Below are positions 55,641 through 64,000 of a stretch of DNA of 64,000 nt, piece by piece; positions within the stretch are counted from its first letter, which is position 1; each line of letters opens with the position of its first letter. Below the pieces are notes generated by a model, which searched no databases, was not told the origin of the DNA, and was given only the letters and a program-made list of their open reading frames with translations. A program made the position numbers and the translations under genes. The DNA is from Oasisia sp. SBJ-2009 (taxonomy: Eukaryota; Annelida; Polychaeta; Sabellida; Siboglinidae): contig OZ024857.1 of NCBI GenBank assembly GCA_964017155.1, forward strand, positions 42,293,716-42,357,715, in the 5' to 3' direction.

Positions 55641-55929
55641 CAGGCTATCTTGAATAGTCAAGATTGTTTTATTCATATTATTTATTTTGACAGTTTTACA
55701 GTCACAATCTGGATTCCAGACTGTTATTTGTTCTTAATTGAACTTTTACTTATTTGTTTTGGAACTTTTATTTGCACAAAATAAATAATGACTGTTATTT
55801 GTTCGTAATTGAACTTTTACTTGTTTGTTTTATTATAGAATTGTTAAAATACATAGTCCCTAAAACACTACAAATTAAAAACATTTCAATATTAAACATT
55901 AAATTAAGTCCCAACATATAATAAGCCAC

Positions 55930-56022
<93 letters not shown>
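55930..56022. repeat. AT microsatellite
   Basis: (AT)n of about 85 bp. Confidence 0.97.
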
Positions 56023-59000
56023 TACATTAAATTCATAAAATATATTTCAGTCCTAAAATGTCTCACTCCCATAATATAGTAGGTGCCCAAAACAAATATA
56101 TTGTGTTTAGTTTGTTGAAGACTTCTTACACCATGTTGTCCTGCCATGGGACTGATCCTGCTGGCTCTATCTTGTGCTTGGACGAAGTTATTCGACTTCA
56201 AGTGCATAAGTTTGTGGAATGTCACTTCCGAGAAAATGAGTTTTTTAAGTGATCGGTCGTAAAAAGTGATATCGTGGAACATTACCATAGCAACCACATC
56301 TTTATGATGCTCCAATTGTTCTGAAATTTTGCATAGACCTAGAGATGGTATATACTCATAATATGTGAAAGAATAAAAAAAACGACCATTTGTCAGCGCA
56401 ACAATTAATCGCTCGCGCCGGGGGTTTGCGCCGGAGGAGAATGTAGTAGCGATCGGGCGGTCTAAAATGGCGTACCCCATGTTGAAAAAAATCATAACAA
56501 TAAATGTTCTCGACGGATTTGATTCATGTTTCTGTTATTTAACAGCTAAAACGTATGGCTACATTTGTCTCGCAGGAAGTAGGAAATGTATCCGTTCAGT
56601 AATTATTTGGGTGCAGGATAGTGCGCTAAATTAGAAATGCTGCGCCGTCTCGCGTGAGCAATCATGTGTGCTTTCCTGAATCTACTAGGTGTACGACCGA
56701 AATGTTTCTTGTTTTTGTATAGTAAAAGATTAGATCAATAAACTATGGCGACGGATATTTAGGCAATGCATAGATGGGAATCTAGGTTCGCAATGACCTC
56801 GTTTGCGGTGACTCGCATTGAAAACAACATTGCCTTCATTTGTGTTTGATATGGATACATACTACGCTAGTGTTATCCGATTAGCACTCAGGTCGGGCAT
56901 TGACGGTCACCTCGAATCTCCTCAGGTCGGCCATAGCCGGCCACCGAATACAGCACAGCCTTTGAATTCGGTTTACATGGTTGCATCTAGTGATTAAGAA
57001 ATGCAATAAATGCAACACCTATCTAGACATATAACGTTAAATTGTGATTATTTTGGATACTTCCGTTCTCAAAAATATTTACCACGTTTTCGAAATTTAA
57101 TAACAATAATATTTGTTTTTGGACATTTCAAAATGTCCTCCAGCCAGGAAGTTGGCCACGTATACAGCTACAATGTGTAACATTTTATAACAAGTTATAT
57201 ACCAGTGTGTAGATAATTTAACGTTCTTTTAAATAAACCCAACTTGTAGCAGTAGAAATCCACGCATAAAAAAGTTACACCGCTACAAAGTATTTTATTT
57301 ACAAAAAGTTTAAGAATGTCAAAGTGTCAACCGAGGAATGGTCAACATATTTTAAAGTTATAACAACAGTTTTGACACCACTGTGTAGGTAATTTTGTTA
57401 TCTCCAACGTGCACACTATATGCAATTGCGAGAGCAATGGCGCAAGCAATAGTTTTAAATATCCAAGTCAAATAGTTGAGGAGCCACAGGCTTCACGTTA
57501 AAATCGGCTGCGTGCTAATGGGTTATAGTACTTTAATTCACGAAGTGGCAGCAACATATCAAACGACATCCTAAACAAGCCGCCGTATTTACCTTATAAA
57601 AAAACAAATATGGAGTTCCAGCAGCAGTCGTCTACAAAAGTGTGCCCAGAATGTACGCAAGTAAACTATGTCACTGATTCGTCAGAATTTGTTAATGTAG
57701 ATAGACTGGAGGCGTTTGGGTTAGCTTTGGGTGTTTCGTTCATTTGACTTCGCGTGTGCGCCTTCTGAAACAAATCCTACCAACTAGGCCATTGATTAGT
57801 TACACTTTCTTAATGCGTCTACGCTGGACACGTATGTGATTGGTTTTGAAGTGTGGGCCATATGACCGCATTTTCACTTCAGCATGCTTAGTGTGCTTAG
57901 AAGCAGCAGACGCAAAAACCATTATTTTAACATATATTGCTAATTCAAGCTAGCGAGATCCGCTCTCAACGTCATTGATTCAACAGAACACTGAGGTTAT
58001 GTGGCCGGTTATCAAACACGCAATTCATACGTCGCTCTCCATAGCTGTAATTCAAGAGTCGATTAGGCATGCCGTGGCGACACCGCCACTGAAAAGAAAA
58101 CAAGGCGCTGATGTCAATAAATATGCTGTTTTACTCCCTCCCAATATCTAACATTTGTAGAGGTTGTTGGACTTTTTCTCATGGCAAACTAGCTCAGATT
58201 TATGTCATTGTGTATTATACACAATTGATGAATAATTAACCTAACATGTAACGATGTCAAATATCGTTCAAACATATTTAATTGATAGCCTTTAATTGCC
58301 TCTAGTATGCGTACAAGATGCGAACGCATATATGTGGAAATTATATAATCAGTATTTTCAGCACAAATACAATTGTCGGTAAGTTCGACGGACCAGTTGC
58401 TCTCCGTCCTATATGCTGTCTTTGTTGATCGCGTACTAACACAATGTCACGGAGCAATTACGGAATATGCGGCCATCCCGCGCCGCCTGTGTTGTCCATA
58501 ATCATGAAGTAAGCACACAGTCGGGGTAGCTCTATGATGATCGAGGCATTGCAACATGGCGAATACTCGCCATTTTTGGGTAGCCTTGATTGACCTTATC
58601 ATCACTTTTATCGTTCCAGGGATACGACAACATGTTGTAGATAATCTTGAAGACGAGATGATGCGTTTTCGAAAAACCTATATGGTTTGGTTATTTTATA
58701 TTTAAATAAAGTAGCTACATAGCCACGTAAGCGTCATGGAGTTTTCAGAAGCGCCGAACTACTAAAATTGCTCGCTTGCTGGTGACCTGGTGTGACCTTG
58801 AATTAACGCGTTCTGCAACAATTGGCAACTCTACGACAAGCATTATCGTGACGGGGAGATACAGAGCTTTCCTATGATATAACATTTAAGTGTGTGTATG
58901 GTGGGCCTTTTAACCTCCTGAAATGATGCACTTTTCGGGGATGTGTCGCTAGTCTACTGCATGAATGAAGTTTCTTCAAAAATGTTTAACATTCAATCAT

Positions 59001-59339
59001 CGACATTGTCAGGTAAATGACACGGTTTCGCGATAAATAAAACCAATTTCGCAGCCTGAAACACTGTCTGTGTTTCACCTAATATCTTAGCATTATATGC
59101 CAGTAAAGAAGCGTGGACATGTTGCCGGTAATTAGCAGCAACTAACATAATCGAATAACATTCATACTTCCATTGCGGGACACAACGTTTATTTTCTTCA
59201 ACAACATCTGAGTACATTTGTCGTGCGATATTTAGTAACAAAACTACACTTCTCGTTTGTAATAGAAGATACACCTGATATTCTAAATGGCAACCTCTGT
59301 CGCCTGTTGTTTCTACTAGAGCTGTGGTGCGTATGCCGG
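56023..59339. other. Long intergenic stretch without recognised genes
   Basis: No LINE motifs, TIR pairs or lectin exons seen. Two open frames are noted only as possibilities: a 46-codon ORF at 57610-57747 (MEFQQQSSTKVCPECTQVNY...), and a 132-codon minus frame at 58993-59391 without family features. Confidence 0.4.
57610..57747 (+). CDS. Hypothetical 46-codon ORF
   Basis: ATG in AAATATGGAG opens MEFQQQSSTKVCPECTQVNY, then VTDSSEFVNVDRLEAFGLAL and a stop. It has a CPEC pair and coding-like composition, but no partner exon or family. It could be a first exon or chance. Confidence 0.2.
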   Translation: MEFQQQSSTKVCPECTQVNYVTDSSEFVNVDRLEAFGLALGVSFI

Positions 59340-59889
59340 TATATGAGCCATTATACAGTAAAGTGTATTTTTCAGCCAAAAAAGTTTCCAAATTTATTTT
59401 TGCTTAATTTATCCAAAACATTGTTATTAAGATAGACCAAGGTGTCGACCTCAATGGCCAACAGTCAGCAGCGATCGATATTAACACGCTTAGCCGATGT
59501 GTTCATTTAAAAACACTTACCATCGCCGCATGTCTTAACCGTAACGAAACTGGACAGGTTAATTATATGCCAATAATGTCATACTTTAAAGTGGCATGCT
59601 TAAAGTAATGCTATTTTTCGATTACATTGATATCAACATTCGAACATTAGATGACAAATGTGGTAGTATAACGTATTTTTTTGTAATTATACTGACACAG
59701 AGTATCAGGATATGATTTGTCCCATAACCTGGTTAATTGGTTTCATATAGTTATGCAGAATACTCGGGAAATACCTCTGATCAAAAGCTAGATACCTGAA
59801 ATGATTACTTAGGACAGTTACACATCAGAAAAATATTAAATGTTTGTACTGTATTGTATTACTATACAAAAGTAATAATGTCTAACTTG

Positions 59890-59946
59890 TGTTATGGCTA
59901 AGACAAAGCGTTATGGCTAAGACATTATTGCTATGGCTAAGATATG
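59890..59946 (+). repeat. GTTATGGCTAAGACA motif, left cluster (3 copies)
   Basis: Copies at 59893 and 59911 are exact; the third, at 59930, reads GCTATGGCTAAGATA. Spacing 18-19 bp. Confidence 0.9.
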
Positions 59947-60957
59947 TATTCGTATATATACGCCTAATTTGACGAAAAATGTTTGTTTTACATAATTGCA
60001 TAATAATACAGTGTATGTGCGGGTGTGTGTTTGTTTGTGTGTATGTGTGTGCACGCGCGTGCGCGCATGCATGTGTTTATTATAGAACTTGCTATTTTCT
60101 TTCAATATCATATAAACAGTGATTATGAATGCAGAACAGACATGTTATTATTCGAAGATAACTTGACATTTCTGGTAGCCCACACCCATATCTGGTAGCC
60201 CAAAATGTCTAAATAAATTACTCAGTATATAACTCACTAACTAAAATTGTGGGCAAGGTGGTGTTTTTGTTGAAGCGTTGTCGCTCTCTTGTGGGGGCCT
60301 CTGTTGCATTACTTTTGTTTTAGTAAATATCAGTTTAGCACGAATCATCGTTTAGCATGCAATAACGGGCAAAAGTAGAAACTAAGTCAACCGCAGCACT
60401 TGGTTTGTGGCATTATGGATGAATAAAAACGGATCAGAAATGCAATTTCTTGTCAGTTCATATCAACTATTCTAAAACGAAACACTTGTGTTGCTTTGTA
60501 ATAACTATTTTAATGTATAAAAGTTCTACTATATTTAGTAGAACAACGCAGATATTTTGCTATGTATATTTAACATGTATTTACAAATATTGTGTTGATG
60601 AAAGGCATCTGTATTTGTTAAGTTTCCCACTAAAATAATGTGGCATATGGCCATATCCAAATTGCGTAATAATAACATTAACTTGTATAACACCCTGTAT
60701 ATTAAAAAAATATTGTTCAAAGGTAGTTCCCCTTTTTGACATTTGAATACAACATCGATAAAGTTATTATTGTAAAACATAAAATCAATATAATTTAGCA
60801 GTGATTATACTCAGTTATATGTGCACATTTTACCCATATTATAAAACAATTTTGAATGATTCAATTAATCAATTTAATATCCTCTAATGTGCTGTCTAAA
60901 TTGCACATGTATTATTGATTATTGTTTATTATAATGTAGATACTAGGCTTACATACT

Positions 60958-61191
60958 TTAACATGTTTTAACATCTATTAATTTGCATTTCCTCCGATAT
61001 GTTCGTTGAGCCAACTTCCATTTCCGTTTATGATTCCTTTTATCTCTTTCCGACATTGTCTGCGTCTGCAGAGCTTTCACTTCCTTTCGCTTATTTCTCC
61101 GATCCTTTTCCTTAGCCAAATACGCGGCATGCTTTGTTGGTGACGCTAGTACTTTCTCCATATACTTTCTTTGTCTTTCATTGTTGCTCAT
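60958..61191 (-). CDS. Small basic ORF, N-terminal module of unknown function
   Basis: 77 codons reading MSNNERQRKYMEKVLASPTK, AAYLAKEKDRRNKRKEVKAL, SERDKRNHKRKWKLAQRTY. About 35% Lys/Arg, strongly helical, probably nucleic-acid binding or coiled coil. Short N-terminal modules of the type ERxRxYR..L..DP.K...YL.KE..R..KR occur at the start of uncharacterised invertebrate proteins, some linked to mobile elements; this is recall of a pattern and not a family assignment. No continuing exon identified. Confidence 0.45.
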   Translation of the reverse strand: MSNNERQRKYMEKVLASPTKHAAYLAKEKDRRNKRKEVKALQTQTMSERDKRNHKRKWKLAQRTYRRKCKLIDVKTC

Positions 61192-61324
61192 TAGCTTTTT
61201 CTTTCGTGTAATCTTCTTTCAGCAATCTGTACATACGCCATGCTTCATTACGTGAATGCCATATATGTTAGTGTATTTTATTATGTTTATCTTCACTATA
61301 GTATAGTAGTCAAGTGGGATCATA

Positions 61325-61326
<2 letters not shown>

Positions 61327-61401
<75 letters not shown>

Positions 61402-61409
61402 TATATATA
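61327..61409. repeat. AT microsatellite
   Basis: (TA)n of about 65 bp followed by CACACACATATATATA. Confidence 0.95.
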
Positions 61410-61705
61410 CATGGTGTATATACACATATATATCTAATTTATATATATATATATATAAATTATATATATATATATATGTGTATATATATATTATATCAGA
61501 TACCGTGTGTGTATGTGTGCGGTATGCGTGCGTGCGTGCGTACATACGTGTATGCGTGCGTACGTACGTGCATGCGTGCGCGTACACACGAGCGTGGTAA
61601 GTGCATCTATGACTATATACTATACTCTATACATATAATTGTTGTACTAAGCTACACATATATATATATACATGGTGTATATACACATATATATCTAATT
61701 TATAT

Positions 61706-61752
<47 letters not shown>

Positions 61753-61951
61753 ATATATATATATATTTATATATATATATTATATGATATCAGATACCGT
61801 GTGTGTATGTGTGCGGTATGCGTGCGTGCGTACATACGTGTATGCGTGCGTACGTACGTGCATGTGTGCGCGCACACACGAGCGTGGTAAGTGCATCTAT
61901 GGCTATGACTATGTACTATACTCTATACATATAATTGTTGTACTAAGCTAC
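61410..61951. repeat. Tandem duplication, 261-bp unit
   Basis: CATGGTGTATATACACATAT at 61410 recurs at 61671. Both units contain ACCGTGTGTGTATGTGTGCG, GAGCGTGGTAAGTGCATCTA and TAATTGTTGTACTAAGCTAC, differing mainly in AT and TGCG repeat counts. Confidence 0.93.
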
Positions 61952-61987
61952 ATAACTTACACTGTAATTCTTTGTATTTTAGTATGT

Positions 61988-62610
61988 TGTCTTAGCCATA
62001 ACGAAGTTGTCTTAGCCATAACATATTGTTTTGTTATGGCTAAGACGTTATGGCTCAGACAATATTTTTACTAATTGACCTCTGGAATGCACAACTCGCT
62101 TGAAGTATGTTTCAGCGACACACCATGTTGGTATGTAAACAATTCCACATAACTTGTATATTCTATATTTTATGCTAATAAAAAGTTACATAACATTTAG
62201 CACGTTATGGCTCAGACAGGTAGAAAACTTACGCGGCAAATTTCAGTCAAACAAGCAATATTATGAGAAGGTATATCACAAACGTTGCCACCAAACATGT
62301 GTTTTTTACAAAAGAGAGTAAAATAGGTTACTGCTGCAACAGTTATGGTTTGTACCAGTTTCAACAATTTCGAGCATTGGCACTGTTCTTGAAACGTTAT
62401 GGCTAAGACACAATATCCATGGGACAAACTGTCAAACTCAATATCTGTTTTAATATTGACATTTCCTTAAACATATCCGGTAAAATATGATTGCTAAATA
62501 AATGCAATTAGTCTGCATTAGCATCAGAAGTAAGCTGCTGTTAAGCAAACACGCAATATTAATGGTTAAAGTACAAATATATTAGATGGGACACGTTATG
62601 GTCAAGACAT
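61988..62610. repeat. GTTATGGCTAAGACA motif, right group (7 copies, both orientations)
   Basis: Two inverted copies (TGTCTTAGCCATAAC at 61988 and 62009) are followed by direct copies at 62034, 62049, 62203, 62397 and 62595; some read CTCAGAC or GTCAAGAC. Confidence 0.9.
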
Positions 62611-62798
62611 TGCAGCATGTCAAATTGAAAAAAACCTATCAAATGACTGAATATATGTTATTGTAGTGACTTAGCATATTGGGGGGGGGGGGGATTATAG
62701 CAAACATACAACAGCATTCGTTTTTTTGTGTTAAGCGGTTCTTGAAAATTAAAAGCTTGGGACAAGAAAATACAACTTACTGTAGAATGGCTCATATA

Positions 62799-63700
62799 TC
62801 GTCGAACCAGTATTTCTTGTATACGGTTTTGTAACCAGCATTCCATACGGTATGTTACTTCGCCAAAGGACACTATTAAAACATCTTCTGAGTCTTACAA
62901 AACCATGTAAACATGATAACAACTGAACGAAAAGAGAATCATTCAACACATCTTGGTCACGAGTAACGCCTCTGGAAACAGAATAAACGTACCGCATACA
63001 CAATACACGGTATGTACCGCGGGCCATATGGAGAAAAGCGGTACACATATCCAATCATGTATGCGTGTGTTAGTTCTAAGCCGAATTGTCGGGAAAAAAC
63101 TTAGACTTAACTAACAGCATTATCATCACAACAATTTGAATATTTATCTAAATAACGATGACTTAATTTAAATTGTACACATGACAATCAGAAATAATCA
63201 GCCATGTGTAATATAAATGTAAAATCTTTGTTTTAGACTATTTTTATTGTCGCTTCCTGAACTTGTATTAATCAGTTAATAACCTGATTATCTGATGTCC
63301 ATATATACATCGAATGAAGTATATAGGTAACATTCGCAATCGGTGTAATACAGAATTGTATACAAGTTATAATTGAATGACAACATTTGCTTAAATGAAT
63401 ACAATCAACTATCGGTATGAGGAGGCGCTGTTAAACATCATTACAATTTACATTACATCATCACGCTACGTCTCATTTTACAGTAATATACAATAATGGG
63501 TGTGTCAATATAACATTGCATAAATAGTATAACACTGCCAACTCTCTACATTCCTAGAGTGTCCATTTGGTGCAGTTTCAACTGGCGTTACCCACCAACT
63601 GAGCTTCTGCCTTAAGATATACACGTCGTAGCTGGTGACGTTTGTTTTAACGAGGCACCGTCAGACGCTCGTCGGTGCTGCTTTCACAAACATCGACCGT
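62799..63700. other. Noncoding sequence near the right edge
   Basis: A 101-codon minus frame at 62749-63054 overlaps the inverted repeat and has no family features. Nothing else seen. Confidence 0.4.
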
Positions 63701-63728
63701 CTATATAAAGATCAGTGTCAACTGGGTC

Positions 63729-63734
63729 TTTATT
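63729..63734 (-). promoter_or_regulatory. AATAAA polyadenylation signal, - strand
   Basis: TTTATT on the + strand, 29 bp after the stop of the exon at 63763-63955. Confidence 0.5.
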
Positions 63735-63762
63735 CATGGACGTTCACACTTCGCGTCTTCTT

Positions 63763-63955
63763 CTACATCCGCTCCAGTGCCTTGCGAGCCATCGCTAGGA
63801 CGACCTCGTAGGAACGACCTCCACCGATATGCCTGGCGTAGTGTACATACTCGCGTTCGTCAAACCTGGTGACGCCGCTCTCGCGTTTGTCAATGCTACA
63901 GGCGCTCTGTAGTTCCTCTCCTTTCTTACCGCGCCATGAGTCCGGTAGAAGTTTC
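63763..63955 (-). CDS. Probable terminal exon of an unrecognised - strand gene
   Basis: After an acceptor TTGTATTAG (phase 2) the frame reads KLLPDSWRGKKGEELQSACS, IDKRESGVTRFDEREYVHYA, RHIGGGRSYEVVLAMARKAL and ERM, then a stop at 63763-63765 followed by AATAAA. GC content is far above the flanks, composition is protein-like and the overlapping + strand frame is less so. I do not recognise the family. The rest of the gene lies beyond position 64000. Confidence 0.5.
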
Positions 63956-64000
63956 CTAATACAACCACAGACAACTTTTATTAGAACATACATTGCAAAA

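Larger units (their letters stand above)
59340..62798. mobile_element. Candidate undescribed element bounded by inverted ~30-bp repeats
   Basis: TATATGAGCCATTATACAGT at about 59339-59372 (continuing AAAGTGTATTTTT) recurs inverted at about 62768-62798 with ~4 mismatches. Between them lie about ten copies of GTTATGGCTAAGACA near both sides (59893, 59911, 59930; 61988, 62009, 62034, 62049, 62203, 62397, 62595), a 77-codon basic ORF and a 261-bp tandem duplication. Terminal inverted plus subterminal repeats are the layout of a DNA transposon, but the boundaries and the class are inference. The inverted copies may instead be two remnants of an unrelated repeat. Confidence 0.4.

Noticed and set aside
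58993..59391. 132-codon - strand ORF
   Set aside because: No domain, no splice or promoter support, and its start overlaps the inverted ~30-bp repeat.
59890..62610. CRISPR array made of GTTATGGCTAAGACA repeats
   Set aside because: Spacing is irregular (15 bp to 2 kb) and orientation is mixed; the host is eukaryotic.

Overview
This is a eukaryotic, AT-rich, intron-rich and transposon-rich window. Split exons with GT/AG borders, tandem fucolectin-type lectin (FTP) half-domain exons, CR1/L2/RTE-type retrotransposons, an Academ-like DNA transposon and long AT and CA microsatellites all point to an invertebrate animal. A marine lophotrochozoan such as a mollusc is my best guess, but that is inference and no single-copy marker in the window settles it.

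The main gene lies on the + strand and runs from before 1004 to a stop codon at 44629-44631. It encodes a repeat protein of F-type lectin domains. Each domain is built from two exons. An 'A' exon carries the N-terminal half (NLAL.K.T.QSS ... WWQVDL ... NR.DCC) and a 'B' exon carries the C-terminal half (L..F.IEA ... C.PGT.GR.VRI ... LSLCEV.VYG). I find nine A/B pairs, a tenth B exon without an A partner, a possible 33-bp linker exon, a 93-bp linker exon, a Cys-containing exon with a CIYDYKTT motif, and a very short last exon followed by a 3' UTR with AATAAA at 45605. Every internal exon I could delimit is a multiple of three and lies between phase-1 introns. The canonical fucose-binding residues are mostly lost; domain 6 keeps the CAHT histidine.

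The introns are crowded with mobile DNA: RTE-like fragments (1-370, 2440-3240, 3360-4250), a tRNA-derived SINE (5090-5440), a split LINE (7690-9350), a TIR element ending 17 bp before the splice acceptor of exon A4 (10845-12388), a 39-bp minisatellite that grew out of the end of exon A4, a hAT-like dimer with a perfect 8-bp target duplication inside that minisatellite (12990-14611), an Academ-like element with ~490-bp TIRs and a broken XPG-type nuclease gene (19847-23691), an almost intact CR1 LINE with both ORFs (about 25040-29100), CR1 fragments in both orientations (31060-33470), a 700-bp MITE (37242-37941) and a TTAA-flanked element with a nested palindrome (38182-39305).

Downstream of the lectin gene (45.6-64 kb) there is little evidence of host genes. 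I see a second copy of the 700-bp MITE, a 5'-truncated CR1 (47085-48075), further LINE pieces (48671-51960) and an L2-type element whose 3' end runs into a ~1-kb hexamer array and a 160-bp pentamer array (52096-55360). From 59.3 to 62.8 kb, inverted copies of a ~30-bp sequence enclose about ten copies of GTTATGGCTAAGACA and a small basic ORF; this is the best candidate for an undescribed element. At the right edge (63763-63955, - strand) is a likely terminal exon of an unrecognised gene.
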